Of a stretch of DNA of 64,000 nt, positions 32,230 through 41,655 are shown in pieces (position 1 is the stretch's first letter; every line of letters begins with the position of its first letter). The translations under genes and the position numbers were made by a program. Source of the DNA: Bacteroidaceae bacterium. GTDB taxonomy: Bacteria > Bacteroidota > Bacteroidia > Bacteroidales > Bacteroidaceae. Under the pieces are notes generated by a model, which had not been told where the DNA came from, did not search any database, and saw only the letters and a program-made list of their open reading frames with translations. The stretch covers positions 1 to 64,000 of the forward strand of contig JAKSLI010000011.1 in assembly GCA_024401305.1 (NCBI GenBank), written 5' to 3'.

Positions 32230-34551
32230 TTATTCGAACACCTTCTTTTCGAGTGTGTTGTTGCTTGGCAAGCAGAGCAGACCTTCTGTCTTCTTTGCGT
32301 CAGCCTTGTAGTGCTTCCATGAGAGCTTGTCCCACTTGATCTCGCCAGTGTGCTGAGCTACTGGCACATGAGGAATTGCTGTACCGTCGGCAACGAGGAC
32401 GATGATAGGAAGTTCGCCTGCCTCGATGTGATTCCAACCTGCAGAATAAACCTTTCCTGTCTGATAGTCAATCCATTTCTTGCCACCTGGGAGATATACA
32501 TCACGGCTCTTTACATCCTCGAGGAGTGGTGCTACGAGCATGCTCTTTCCGAAGAGATATTCGTCTTCAATGAGCCATGCACCAGCATCTTCTGGATATT
32601 CCACGAAGAGAGCACGCATCATTGGTAGTCCGCGTTCTGTACAATCCTTAGCCTGAGCATAGACGTAAGGCATGAGCTTATACTTCATCTCTGCTGCTGA
32701 GCGATAGAGGTTCATGAACTTCTTAGGATAAAGCCAAGGCTCTGTTGGAGGTGCGCCATGGATACGGCTGTGGGAAGTGAGGAAACCGAATGGCAACCAA
32801 CGACCGAAGAGGTTTTCTGGTGATGATGTTACGAAACCGCCGATGTCGTGGCTCCAGAAAGAGAAACCGCTAAGTCCGATAGAAAGCATTGAACGCATTG
32901 TGCCGAGCATACCAGTATTCGTGGTAGCAGCATCGCCGCCCCAGTGCAATGGATAGCGCTGAGAGCCAGCCCAAGCAGAGCGAGCCCACATTATATTATT
33001 ACCAGTTACCTGCTTTGTAATGTCGGCAACAGCCTTGTTGTAACGAAGAGGGTAGATGTTGTGCTCGTAAAGTCCGCCGCGGCCGTTGTGGTAGATGCCG
33101 TTGAGAGGAGCACCCTCACCGAAGTCAACCTTGATAGCGCCAACGCCAATCTTTAGCAATCCTGCGAGTTTCTCCTGATACCACTTCACGGTTTCTGGAT
33201 TTGTGAAGTCAAGAACAGCATCTTCGTAAGGTGAACTTCCCTGCTGATTGTGAACATAGAGGTCCTTCTCGATTAACTCGTTGTAGTAGCGGTTGCCCGG
33301 AGTGAAGTAAGGAAGCTGCCAGAGACAAGTGTGGAAACCCTGCTTCTCCATGTCTTTGAGCATCTTCTGTGGGTCCTTGAAGCGATCCTTCGCGAACTCA
33401 TAGTCGCACTGCCAATCAACGCCAAACCAACCTGTGTCGAAGTGGATTACATCGCTTGGAATCTTGTTCTCACGAAGCTTGTTTGCCACTTCACGGCCTT
33501 CATCCTCAGAGAAATAAGTGATGCGGCTCATCCATGTACCGAAAGACCAGAGTGGTGGCATTTCTGGACGACCTACGAGAGAAGTGTATTCGCCGAGAAT
33601 GTCCTTTGGTTCACCGAGCATGATGAAGATGTCCATTGTCTCGTCAGCCATGAAAAGCTTCTGTGCGCCAATGTATGAGCGACCGAAATCGCAAGTCACA
33701 GGAGCAGAAGTGTGGATGAACACGCCATAGCCGCGGTTAGAGAAATAGAACGGAATAGGCTTGTACTGGTCTGGGGTCTCAGGTCCCTGAGGGTCAGTTA
33801 CGAACATGTTTACTTTCTGGCCAACCTTGTTGAGCGGAGTGAACGATTCGCCGCAACCGAAAATCTTCTCGCCTGGCTGGAGAGAGAACACAGGGTTGAT
33901 GGAGCGAGTGTTGTCGGAACCGCGCTTGATGAAAGAGAAAGGACCAACCTTTACCTGAGTGGAATCGTTGTCATCCCAAACGCGTGATTGCGTGAGAAGC
34001 TTGCCCTTGTTGTCACGAAGAACGATGCGCCATGGGTGAGTCTTTATCTCGAGCGAACCCTTGTCCGACTTGAGAATGTAGCCATCTGCTGTTTTCTGTG
34101 ATTTCCATGCACTGCGATTTACCGAAGGTTCCTTCGCGAGCATAACCTCATCAGGATTGTCCTTTACGACATTCGAAGTGTAGATGCGAAGTCGGATTGT
34201 GTTGCTGTTTACAGGATCTACCTGGAAACCGAGCACAGGATCCTGAGGATAGGCTGTGTCAGGGAAGTCAAGCTGCTTCAAAGGCTGATGGAGATAGGTG
34301 TTAGCGTTGAAAGCTTGACGTGGTTGAAGCTGACGACGCACCCATTTCAGTTCGCCTTTTCCTGTGGAAGGATTGAAACTTTCCATGCTGTCCGCAAAGA
34401 AATAGATGTTAGCAAGGTCAGAGAAGTCCTGGCTCATGTCGATTGTTTGGTTGAGCAAGTAACTTGTGCCTGACGACTGCTTCTGCTGAGCTGCGAGCGA
34501 TAATGGTGCAGCCAACAATGCAGAGAGAGCAAGTGTTTTAATTGTTTTCAT
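32230..34551 (-). CDS. GH31 family alpha-glycosidase (alpha-xylosidase type)
   Basis: A 773-residue exported glycosidase with a signal peptide (MKTIKTLALSALLAAPLSLAA). The N-terminal beta-domain contains GCGESFTPLNKVGQ; the catalytic barrel shows the nucleophile motif IKVDFGEGAP and the probable acid/base Asp in HWGGDAATT, then GFSFWSHDIGGF. The KVDFGE form of the nucleophile motif is typical of YicI-like alpha-xylosidases, so xyloglucan or isoprimeverose-type substrates are likely, though not certain. It stands alone, without SusC/SusD-like genes nearby. Probably periplasmic. Confidence 0.9.
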   Translation of the reverse strand: MKTIKTLALSALLAAPLSLAAQQKQSSGTSYLLNQTIDMSQDFSDLANIYFFADSMESFNPSTGKGELKWVRRQLQPRQAFNANTYLHQPLKQLDFPDTAYPQDPVLGFQVDPVNSNTIRLRIYTSNVVKDNPDEVMLAKEPSVNRSAWKSQKTADGYILKSDKGSLEIKTHPWRIVLRDNKGKLLTQSRVWDDNDSTQVKVGPFSFIKRGSDNTRSINPVFSLQPGEKIFGCGESFTPLNKVGQKVNMFVTDPQGPETPDQYKPIPFYFSNRGYGVFIHTSAPVTCDFGRSYIGAQKLFMADETMDIFIMLGEPKDILGEYTSLVGRPEMPPLWSFGTWMSRITYFSEDEGREVANKLRENKIPSDVIHFDTGWFGVDWQCDYEFAKDRFKDPQKMLKDMEKQGFHTCLWQLPYFTPGNRYYNELIEKDLYVHNQQGSSPYEDAVLDFTNPETVKWYQEKLAGLLKIGVGAIKVDFGEGAPLNGIYHNGRGGLYEHNIYPLRYNKAVADITKQVTGNNIMWARSAWAGSQRYPLHWGGDAATTNTGMLGTMRSMLSIGLSGFSFWSHDIGGFVTSSPENLFGRWLPFGFLTSHSRIHGAPPTEPWLYPKKFMNLYRSAAEMKYKLMPYVYAQAKDCTERGLPMMRALFVEYPEDAGAWLIEDEYLFGKSMLVAPLLEDVKSRDVYLPGGKKWIDYQTGKVYSAGWNHIEAGELPIIVLVADGTAIPHVPVAQHTGEIKWDKLSWKHYKADAKKTEGLLCLPSNNTLEKKVFE

Positions 34552-34826
34552 ATAGAATTGTTGGTTAGTTTTGACAAAATAGTATTAATCGTTTCTTGGG
34601 TATTAATTGCTTTTTCGTGATGTTTGTATCTTATTGAAATCCAATGCCTTATGAAAGTGGAAAATTTCCTCGTGAGTTTTGGGTAAAAACTCAGCGAGTT
34701 TTGAGTCGTTTTACCGTGAGTTTTTGATCGTTTCCCGCTGAGTTTTTGTCCGTTTTCTATAGAGTTGCAAAAACTCCGCCAGAAATGACAAAATAGTATC
34801 AGTGGAATTTGTCCCAAATATGGCGC
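34552..34826. repeat. Gene-free region with reiterated GAGTTTT units
   Basis: Between the GH31 and recF genes, GAGTTTT recurs about six times from 34673 to 34755 (GTGAGTTTTGGGT, GCGAGTTTTGAGTCG, GTGAGTTTTTGATCG, CTGAGTTTTTGTCCG), with AAAACTCA on the other strand. It looks like a degenerate tandem repeat of about 22 bp. No gene is seen. Confidence 0.5.
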
Positions 34827-35924
34827 CTAGGTTTCGCTTACAACACCTTCCTCTACGCGGAAAAGCTTATGGTCGAAAGCCTGGCGCTTGATGATTTTGT
34901 CGAGTCGCTCGCTGTTGGTGTCGGTGATGAAAATCTGTCCGAACTCATTGCTTGCCACGAGTTGCACAATCTTTTCCACGCGCTTTGCGTCGAGTTTGTC
35001 GAAGATGTCATCGAGCAGGAGGATCGGTTTCGTCTTCGCCCCGTGCATATATAAATATGTATATTGGGCAAGCTTCAGCGAAATCACATAAGTCTTGTTC
35101 TGACCTTGGCTGCCTTCGCGTCGTATCGGAAAACCGCCGAGAAGCATCTCTATGTCATCGCGATGGGTGCCATGAAGCGAATAACCCACGGCAAGATCCT
35201 TCATCCTGTCGCGCTGGATAACCTCAAGAAGTGGTCCGCGCTGGCAGTGAGACTTGTAATGAAGCTCCACCTGCTCATGTTCTTCCGATATTATCGCGTA
35301 ATATTTCTGGAAGAGTGGGGTAAGCTGTTCAATGAAATCGCTGCGCTTTGCGTAGATTTGCTCGCCATACATGGCCATCTGCTCTTCCCAAAGGGCAAGA
35401 AGCTCGGTGTCGCAGTCTTCAAGTTTCAGTAGGGCGTTGCGCTGTTGTAGAGCCTTGTTGTAGTTGTTCAGGATGTCAATGTATGAGTTGTCGCATTGCG
35501 ATATTGCGATGTCCATCAGTTTTCTTCTGTCCTCGCTCGCGCCTTCTATCAGGTAACTGTCTGATGGAGAAAGCATTATAAGCGGAATAAGACCAATATG
35601 GGTGGAATATTTCTTGTAGTCTTTCTTGTTGCGCTTGAAATGTTTCTTTGCACCTTGCTTCATTGCGCACTGGATATTCTCCTTTTCGCCCTTCTCGTCA
35701 GTGTAGTCGCCTTCTATCATAAAGAATGATTCTCCGTGGCGAATGTTCTGCGAATCGATCGACGAAAACGCACTCTTGCAGAACGACAGATAGTAAACTG
35801 CATCAAGGCAATTTGTTTTTCCTGCGCCATTGAAGCCGAGAAAGCAGTTCAGCTTTTCCGAGAGAGTGAGCGTTGCTTCCGAAAGATTTTTATAGTTAAG
35901 TATGGTTAGTTTGTTGAGAATCAT
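34827..35924 (-). CDS. recF: DNA replication and repair protein RecF
   Basis: A 365-residue SMC-like ATPase that loads RecA at gaps. Walker A is GFNGAGKTN near residue 35 and the signature/Walker B region is PILLLDDIFDKLD near the C-terminus. The start at 35924 gives MILNKLTILNYKNL, the usual RecF N-terminus. On the minus strand a -7 box TACTTTTG lies at 35935-35928, so transcription would begin at or within a few bases of the ATG. A divergent TPR gene lies upstream. Confidence 0.95.
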   Translation of the reverse strand: MILNKLTILNYKNLSEATLTLSEKLNCFLGFNGAGKTNCLDAVYYLSFCKSAFSSIDSQNIRHGESFFMIEGDYTDEKGEKENIQCAMKQGAKKHFKRNKKDYKKYSTHIGLIPLIMLSPSDSYLIEGASEDRRKLMDIAISQCDNSYIDILNNYNKALQQRNALLKLEDCDTELLALWEEQMAMYGEQIYAKRSDFIEQLTPLFQKYYAIISEEHEQVELHYKSHCQRGPLLEVIQRDRMKDLAVGYSLHGTHRDDIEMLLGGFPIRREGSQGQNKTYVISLKLAQYTYLYMHGAKTKPILLLDDIFDKLDAKRVEKIVQLVASNEFGQIFITDTNSERLDKIIKRQAFDHKLFRVEEGVVSET

Positions 35925-35927
35925 AGT

Positions 35928-35935
35928 GCAAAAGT
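35928..35935 (-). promoter_or_regulatory. recF promoter -7 box, almost touching the start codon
   Basis: TACTTTTG on the minus strand ends 3 nt before the ATG at 35924. This predicts a leaderless or near-leaderless mRNA. No clear -33 TTTG is visible. Confidence 0.5.
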
Positions 35936-35996
35936 ACACATTTATAATAAGAAAAGGAGAGTTTTGTCATAAAAAAATGTGATTTATCAAAATAAA

Positions 35997-36028
35997 TTTG
36001 TTTTTTCCATGACCATTTAGTAACTTTG
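35997..36028 (+). promoter_or_regulatory. Consensus promoter of the TPR gene
   Basis: TTTG at 35997-36000 and TAACTTTG at 36021-36028 with a 20-nt spacer match the Bacteroidetes consensus exactly. The 5' leader is about 75 nt. Confidence 0.82.
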
Positions 36029-36107
36029 CACGCGATTTGTGGATAGTCGGAACTGGCTATAAGCAAAATCAGCATCAATATTTGGAAAATAAAAAAGAAA
36101 AAATAAA

Positions 36108-36794
36108 ATGGCAAAAAAGAATCAAACTCCACAGACTCCAGATGAAATGGAGGTAATGCTTAACAAGAGTGAAGCATTTGTTACTAAGTACAGCAAGCAG
36201 CTCATCGCTGCAGTTGTGGCTCTCATCGTAGTTGTTCTCGGTATTGTTGGTTTCAACTACCTCAGCGCTTCTTCACAGGAAGAGGCTAGCACTGCTATCG
36301 CAGCAAGCCAGCAGCAGTTCCAGAATGGTCAGTATGAAGAGGCTCTCAAGGGCTTCTTGAAGGTTGCTGACGAGCATTCTTCTACTAAGGCAGGCAACCT
36401 CGCTAAGCTTTATGCAGGTCTTTGCTATGCTAATCTTGAGAAGTGGGACAAGGCAGTTGAGTCTCTCGAAGGTTTCTCTACAAAGGGTGATGCAATGGTT
36501 TCTCCTGCTGCTCTCTTCGCTCTCGGTAACGCTTACGCTAACACAAAGCAGCTCGACAAGGCTGTTTCTACAATGAAGGACGCAGCTTCAAAGGCTGACT
36601 CTGAGGCAAAGGACGGCGTGAACAACAGCCTTTCTCCAACATTCCTCCTTCGCGCTGCTGACATCCTCATGTCACAGGGCAAGGCTGATGAGGCTCTCGA
36701 GATCTATCAGGACATCAAGAAGAAGTATGTTAGCAGCATGGCTTATCAGGAAATTGATAAGTACATCGAACGAGCTTCTGCTTCAAAGAAATAA
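36108..36794 (+). CDS. Membrane-anchored tetratricopeptide-repeat protein
   Basis: A 228-residue protein with one N-terminal membrane helix (about 30-52) and a helical TPR-like region: [63 protein letters not shown], and [15 protein letters not shown]. It resembles the YfgM/tol-pal-associated TPR proteins found next to ribH in Bacteroidetes. Likely an envelope scaffold or chaperone; no enzymatic motif. A consensus promoter precedes it and a hairpin terminator follows. Confidence 0.85.
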   Translation: MAKKNQTPQTPDEMEVMLNKSEAFVTKYSKQLIAAVVALIVVVLGIVGFNYLSASSQEEASTAIAASQQQFQNGQYEEALKGFLKVADEHSSTKAGNLAKLYAGLCYANLEKWDKAVESLEGFSTKGDAMVSPAALFALGNAYANTKQLDKAVSTMKDAASKADSEAKDGVNNSLSPTFLLRAADILMSQGKADEALEIYQDIKKKYVSSMAYQEIDKYIERASASKK

Positions 36795-36807
36795 ACACAT
36801 ATTATAT

Positions 36808-36842
36808 AATAAGGCGGCTCGTAAGGGTCGCCTTTATTTTAT
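36808..36842 (+). terminator. Rho-independent terminator after the TPR gene
   Basis: ATAAGGCGGC and GTCGCCTTTAT pair imperfectly around TCGTAAGG, followed by TTTTATT. This separates the TPR gene from ribH. Confidence 0.7.
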
Positions 36843-36898
36843 TAAAGACTAAAGGCATATCGCCCAAAAGTAATCATACTTATTACTTAATACATAAA

Positions 36899-37369
36899 AT
36901 GGCAACAGAACTTAGAACTTCGGAAGAAGACATGCAAGTGCCCGACGCCTCGAACATGTGTTTCGGTATTGTCGTGGCTGAATGGAATCCTGAAATCACA
37001 GGCGCACTCCTTGATGGTTGCGTCTCAACACTTGAGAAGTATGGCGCTGACCCTGAGAATGTGCATGTAAAGCGCGTGCCAGGCAGCTTCGAACTCATCT
37101 ACGGCGCACGACAGCTCACTCGCAACGACAGCTACGATGCAATAATTATCCTTGGAAGCGTTATCCGCGGCGAAACTCCACACTTCGATTACATCTGCGA
37201 AGGCGTGACTTACGGCATCGCTCGCCTCAACACAACTCAAGACATCCCTGTTGTTTTCGGTCTTCTTACAACTGAAAACCTCGAACAGGCTCAGGAGCGT
37301 GCTGGCGGCAAACTCGGTAACAAGGGTTCTGAATGTGCAATCGTTGCCATCAAAATGGCTAAGTTCTAA
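36899..37369 (+). CDS. ribH: 6,7-dimethyl-8-ribityllumazine synthase
   Basis: RibH condenses 5-amino-6-ribitylamino-uracil with dihydroxybutanone phosphate, the penultimate riboflavin step. The 156-residue protein has the motifs [48 protein letters not shown] (with the catalytic His) and [18 protein letters not shown]. It has normal length and an intact active site. It is followed after 36 nt by a P-loop nucleotidase/kinase gene. Confidence 0.96.
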   Translation: MATELRTSEEDMQVPDASNMCFGIVVAEWNPEITGALLDGCVSTLEKYGADPENVHVKRVPGSFELIYGARQLTRNDSYDAIIILGSVIRGETPHFDYICEGVTYGIARLNTTQDIPVVFGLLTTENLEQAQERAGGKLGNKGSECAIVAIKMAKF

Positions 37370-37405
37370 AGTATAGTGGCTATACAAGCAAACCATGATA
37401 ACCCT

Positions 37406-38038
37406 ATGCAGACTATAAAAACCATTGTTCTTACTGGCGGTCCTTGCGCGGGAAAGTCAACAGCCATGGGCTGGATTCAAAGCGCATTCACCGAGCGCGG
37501 TTACAAGGTGCTGGTTGTTCCAGAGACTGCTACTGAGTTGATTACTGGCGGTGTCGCTCCTTGGACTTGCGGAACCAATGCCGACTATCAGTGCCTTCAG
37601 TTCCATCTTCAGGAAGTAAAGGAAAACATCTTCCTCAAGGCTGCCAAGACAATGAAGGACAAGAAGATTCTCATTGTATGTGACCGCGGCATGATGGACA
37701 ACAAGGTCTATATGAACGATGAGGAATATGCGGAGGTAGTAGAGCGAATAAATCTCGATGAAGAGATGCAACGCAACAAATACGACGCGATATTCCACCT
37801 CGTGACAGCAGCGAAAGGCGAGGAGGAAGCTTACCTCAGCAACAAGGAAGGCAATGCCATTCGAATAGAAACTGTGGAGCAAGCTTGTACGCTCGACCAG
37901 AAACTCATCGCAGCCTGGGCAGGACATCCGCGCTTCTATACTATAGAAAGTACGCGAGATTTCAACTGCAAGATGAAGCGACTCGTTTCGAAGATTGCAG
38001 AATTCCTCGGAGAACCGTCTCCATACGAAGATTCCTAA
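37406..38038 (+). CDS. P-loop NTPase / NadR-like kinase (AAA_28 type)
   Basis: A 210-residue P-loop protein with Walker A LTGGPCAGKSTAM at the N-terminus and the DRGMMDNKVY segment like nucleoside or nicotinamide-riboside kinases. Later residues (KYDAIFHLVTAAKG, HPRFYTIEST) fit the AAA_28 class of small phosphotransferases. I start it at 37406; a GTG at 37376 could add ten residues. It shares an apparent operon with ribH, hinting at cofactor metabolism, but the substrate is unknown. Confidence 0.78.
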   Translation: MQTIKTIVLTGGPCAGKSTAMGWIQSAFTERGYKVLVVPETATELITGGVAPWTCGTNADYQCLQFHLQEVKENIFLKAAKTMKDKKILIVCDRGMMDNKVYMNDEEYAEVVERINLDEEMQRNKYDAIFHLVTAAKGEEEAYLSNKEGNAIRIETVEQACTLDQKLIAAWAGHPRFYTIESTRDFNCKMKRLVSKIAEFLGEPSPYEDS

Positions 38039-38076
38039 ACTATCCTCGCTAAGAATTTGGCGAAATAAAGAACACT

Positions 38077-38832
38077 ATGAAATTCATTTCTTGGAATGTA
38101 AACGGCATCAGAGCTTGTGTGGGCAAAGGATTTGCTGACGCTTTCACAAGCCTTGACGCCGATTTTTTTTGCTTGCAGGAGACAAAGATGCAGGCAGGTC
38201 AACTTGATATTCAGTTCGATGGCTACGAGTCTTACTGGAACTACGCTGAGAAGAAAGGCTATTCCGGTACTGCCATCTTTACGAAGCATCATCCGCTGAA
38301 TGTGACTTACGGCATCGGAATAGAGGAACATGACCACGAAGGCCGTGTCATAACCCTTGAATACGATAACTTCTACGTCATTACAGTCTATGTTCCTAAC
38401 TCTCAGGGCCAACTGCAACGCTTGGACTATCGCATGAAATGGGAGGACGATTTCCGCGCCTATGTTTGCGAACTCGACAAGAAGAAGCCTGTCATCTATT
38501 GCGGCGACCTCAATGTGGCTCACAAGGAAATCGACTTGAAGAATCCGAAGACAAACCGCCGTAGCGCAGGTTTCACTGATGAAGAGCGCAACAAGTTCAC
38601 AGAGATGCTTGCAGCTGGCTTCACAGACACCTTCCGTTTCTTCTATCCAGAGCAGGAACAAATCTATTCTTGGTGGTCATATCGCTTCAAGAGCCGCGAG
38701 AGAAACACCGGCTGGCGTATCGATTATTTCGTGATATCAGAGCGACTCAACGATAAACTCCAGGATGCCAAGATACATAATGAAATCTACGGCTCCGACC
38801 ATTGCCCAGTAGAACTCACGATAAACCTCTAG
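38077..38832 (+). CDS. xth: Exodeoxyribonuclease III / AP endonuclease
   Basis: A 251-residue metal-dependent nuclease of the ExoIII (Xth/ExoA) type for base-excision repair. Motifs: [21 protein letters not shown] (metal-binding Glu), [13 protein letters not shown], and the C-terminal [11 protein letters not shown] with catalytic Asp/His. The length is normal. Its stop codon (TAG) coincides with the first unit of a 10-bp tandem repeat array, whose CTAG-rich units run on toward dtd. Confidence 0.94.
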   Translation: MKFISWNVNGIRACVGKGFADAFTSLDADFFCLQETKMQAGQLDIQFDGYESYWNYAEKKGYSGTAIFTKHHPLNVTYGIGIEEHDHEGRVITLEYDNFYVITVYVPNSQGQLQRLDYRMKWEDDFRAYVCELDKKKPVIYCGDLNVAHKEIDLKNPKTNRRSAGFTDEERNKFTEMLAAGFTDTFRFFYPEQEQIYSWWSYRFKSRERNTGWRIDYFVISERLNDKLQDAKIHNEIYGSDHCPVELTINL

Positions 38833-39012
38833 AATTTCTAGAACATCTAGAATACCTAGGACATCTAGGACACCTAGGACATCTAGGACACCTAGGACAT
38901 CTAGGACACCTAGGACACCTAGAACACCTAGGACGCCTAGAACACCTAGGACGCCTAGAACACCTAGGACGCCTAGAACACCTAGAACTCCTAGAATTCC
39001 TAGGACACCTAG
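38830..39012. repeat. 10-bp minisatellite between xth and dtd
   Basis: About 18 units of a 10-bp motif, mostly CCTAGGACAT, CCTAGGACAC, CCTAGAACAC or CCTAGGACGC, fill the whole gap. Each unit holds the palindromic CCTAGG or TCTAGA. Both strands are open in some frames because 10-bp units keep stops out; I regard these frames as artefacts. Confidence 0.93.
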
Positions 39013-39024
39013 CCCCCCAACAAC

Positions 39025-39477
39025 ATGCGAACCATAATCCAAAGAGTTAGCGAAGCTTCCGTAACCATAGACGGCAAGATTAAAGGAGAAATAGGCAAAG
39101 GACTCCTCGTCCTTTTCGGCGTAGAAGATGCAGACGGAATGGAGGATGTTGACTGGCTTGTGAAGAAAATCACGGCCATGCGAATCTTCGACGATGAGAA
39201 CGGTGTGATGAATCGCTCCGTTATGGATGTTGACGGTGAGGCGCTGGTAGTCAGCCAGTTCACGCTTTTTGCATCTACAAAGAAAGGCAACCGCCCGTCA
39301 TGGTTTCGAGCTGCAAAGCACGAACATTCCGTTCCGCTCTATGAAGCCTTTGTCCAAAAGCTTTCCGAAGCCATGAACAAGCCTGTTCCTACAGGCGAAT
39401 TCGGTGCCGACATGAAGGTTGCCCTCATCAACGACGGTCCTGTAACCATAATAATGGACACAAAGAATAAGGAATAA
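39025..39477 (+). CDS. dtd: D-aminoacyl-tRNA deacylase
   Basis: A 150-residue DTD that removes D-amino acids or Gly mischarged on tRNAs. Start [17 protein letters not shown], catalytic SQFTLFAST, and a C-terminal GPVTI that matches the cross-subunit Gly-Pro active-site motif. Length and motifs are intact. The minisatellite ends 12 nt upstream of its start codon, so ribosome binding may involve the last array units. Confidence 0.95.
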   Translation: MRTIIQRVSEASVTIDGKIKGEIGKGLLVLFGVEDADGMEDVDWLVKKITAMRIFDDENGVMNRSVMDVDGEALVVSQFTLFASTKKGNRPSWFRAAKHEHSVPLYEAFVQKLSEAMNKPVPTGEFGADMKVALINDGPVTIIMDTKNKE

Positions 39478-39516
39478 AGACTATTCCCTGCGGTTATCCG
39501 CTGGGTCAACATAACA

Positions 39517-41484
39517 ATGAACAACGAACTCCAAAAAGCCCAAATCCTCATAGAGCAGACAGGCATGAATGTCTTGCTCCTTGGTAAGGCAGGAACAGGA
39601 AAGACCACCTTCCTCCGCAACCTGTACGACCGCCACATGAAGCGCATGATAATCCTTGCGCCTACTGGTGTTGCGGCAATGAATGCGGGAGGAACAACCA
39701 TCCATAGTTTCTTCCAACTGCCTTTGAGTCCGTTCGTTCCAGACACTCATTTCAAGACCAACGATAAGGCTGCGCAGCATCGTTTCCGTTTCAGCAAGGA
39801 GAAGCGTGCCATAATTCGCAGTCTCGACCTCCTTGTCATTGATGAGATTTCAATGGTAAGAGCCGATTTGCTCGATGCTGTTGATCAAGTGCTGCGCCGT
39901 TTCCGCAGCGATCATCACAAGCCTTTCGGTGGAGTCCAACTGCTTCTCATTGGCGACCTTGCCCAGCTTGCGCCCGTCGTAACCGAACGCGACAAGGAGA
40001 TATTGCGAAACTACTACGACACGCCGTTCTTCTACGGTTCACGAGCTTTGCAGAACACGCCGTATGTGAGCATCGAACTCACACAAGTGTTCCGCCAAAC
40101 CGACAAGAATTTCATCGACATTCTCAACGAAGTTCGCACAGGTCGCGTTCGCCAGTCAACACTCGATCTCCTCAATCAGCGTTACATCCCGAACTTTAAC
40201 CCAAACTCCGCCACTGTTCCTGGAGCCTCCCAGCCGGGTCCCTCCGCTACTGTTCCTGAAGCGTCCGCTTCAGGCCCAACCCCCTCATCTTCAGTCTCAA
40301 CCCTCTCTTCTTCAGGCTACATCCGCCTCACAACCCACAACCGCCAAGCTGACAACTACAACCAGCAGATGCTTGACGCCATCGACGCTCCCGAATACAC
40401 CTACGAGTGTAAGGTTGAAGGCGACTTCCCCGAGGCTCTTTATCCCGTAGAAGAAACCCTCCGCTTGAAGGAAGGTGCGCAGGTAATGTTCTGCAAGAAT
40501 GACACTTCCGGCGAACATAATTTCTATAACGGAAAGGTTGGCAGGGTCATTGAACTCCAGAAGAACAGCATCATTGTGGAATGTCTTGAAGACGGCGTTA
40601 GGGTAGAGGTGCCACAACATGAATGGACTAATGCAAAATACACTCTCGACGAGAAATCGCATGAGATAGTTGAAGACATTCAAGGTCGTTTCGTTCATTA
40701 TCCGCTTCGTCTTGCCTGGGCGATAACTATCCATAAGAGTCAGGGTTTGACATTCGATCGCTGCGTTATAGATGCTGAGCGTTCGTTCGCTTCGGGCCAG
40801 GTCTATGTGGCTCTGAGCCGTTGCCGAACTCTCGAAGGACTCGTTCTCTCTTCGCCTATCACTACCAGTGGCGTCATTGTTGAGGAATCTGTCCAAGCTT
40901 ATCTGGCGGAACAATCGGCAATCAGCGAACATGCCACGGACGATATGGACAATCTTCGTCGCGGCTACTACATCAATCTTATCTCGGAAATGTACGAATT
41001 TCGCGGACTTTTCCAAGCTCATGAGCGTGTGCTGAAGATTCTCCTCGATGGCTATTCGAAGAAGCAGCCAGCGCTTGTTTCCCGCTATAATAATGCCTAC
41101 GACAAAGTACGCCCCGAACTGATAGATGTTGCCGACAAGTTCAAGAACCAGTATGGCTATCTCATCATGACAACCGAGGACTACGAGAACGATGAAACCA
41201 TCAAGACGCGTCTTCAGAAAGGCACGGAGTATTTCTACGACAAGCTCACTTCCATCTATTCTTCTCTGCTCACGGGTGCAAAGCCTTCGTCTGAGAACAA
41301 GGCTCTTCAGGAGCGAATGGATGTTGCCCTTAACGATTTCCTGGACATGCTTCGAGTAAAGATCCAGACGCTCAAGACAATCAACGACAAAGGCTTCACT
41401 ACCGTTAATTATCTGAAAGCAAAAGCCCACGCAGCCGTTACGGAAGTGGATCAGCCGAAACAAAAGAGAACGAGAAAGAAGTGA
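39517..41484 (+). CDS. PIF1/RecD2-like DNA helicase
   Basis: A 655-residue superfamily 1B helicase. Walker A is LLGKAGTGKTTFLRNL near residue 22, Walker B LLVIDEISMVRADLL, and the C-terminal UvrD_C_2-like motif is AWAITIHKSQGLTFD with YVALSRCRTLEGL. The C-terminal ~170 residues are helical and may bind DNA. A Pro/Ser/Ala-rich insertion (about residues 229-265, ATVPGASQPGPSATVPEAS and more) splits domain 2A just before GYIRLTTHNRQAD; it contains a palindromic EASASG element. Confidence 0.88.
   Translation: MNNELQKAQILIEQTGMNVLLLGKAGTGKTTFLRNLYDRHMKRMIILAPTGVAAMNAGGTTIHSFFQLPLSPFVPDTHFKTNDKAAQHRFRFSKEKRAIIRSLDLLVIDEISMVRADLLDAVDQVLRRFRSDHHKPFGGVQLLLIGDLAQLAPVVTERDKEILRNYYDTPFFYGSRALQNTPYVSIELTQVFRQTDKNFIDILNEVRTGRVRQSTLDLLNQRYIPNFNPNSATVPGASQPGPSATVPEASASGPTPSSSVSTLSSSGYIRLTTHNRQADNYNQQMLDAIDAPEYTYECKVEGDFPEALYPVEETLRLKEGAQVMFCKNDTSGEHNFYNGKVGRVIELQKNSIIVECLEDGVRVEVPQHEWTNAKYTLDEKSHEIVEDIQGRFVHYPLRLAWAITIHKSQGLTFDRCVIDAERSFASGQVYVALSRCRTLEGLVLSSPITTSGVIVEESVQAYLAEQSAISEHATDDMDNLRRGYYINLISEMYEFRGLFQAHERVLKILLDGYSKKQPALVSRYNNAYDKVRPELIDVADKFKNQYGYLIMTTEDYENDETIKTRLQKGTEYFYDKLTSIYSSLLTGAKPSSENKALQERMDVALNDFLDMLRVKIQTLKTINDKGFTTVNYLKAKAHAAVTEVDQPKQKRTRKK
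40206..40317. repeat. In-frame low-complexity insertion with EASASG palindrome in the helicase gene
   Basis: ACTGTTCCTGGAGCC and ACTGTTCCTGAAGCG form a direct repeat; the second contains the perfect palindrome CCTGAAGCGTCCGCTTCAGG (40255-40274). The tract encodes VPGASQPGPS, VPEASASGP and a serine-rich run. Such a segment is not expected in the helicase fold. Confidence 0.78.
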
Positions 41485-41655
41485 TGACAGCCTTCTTAAA
41501 CCCAAATGAATTTTTTGGTTAAACTCTTCTGTTGAAACAAAAACTTATGTAATCCGATACATTTCGCGTATATGTGAGAAGAAAATCATGTAATCTTTCG
41601 GTTTATTTGATTAGTTTTCTTAATTTTGCGCAAAGAAAATAACAACCCTTACCTT

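Noticed and set aside
38830..39012. CRISPR array at the minisatellite
   Set aside because: Units are 10 bp with no unique spacers and no cas genes nearby.
38802..39050. Open frames on both strands across 38.8-39.05 kb with Leu-Gly-His or Val-Leu-Gly repeats
   Set aside because: They are produced by the 10-bp tandem array, which contains no stop in those frames. Codon content and periodicity are those of the repeat, and xth and dtd flank it.
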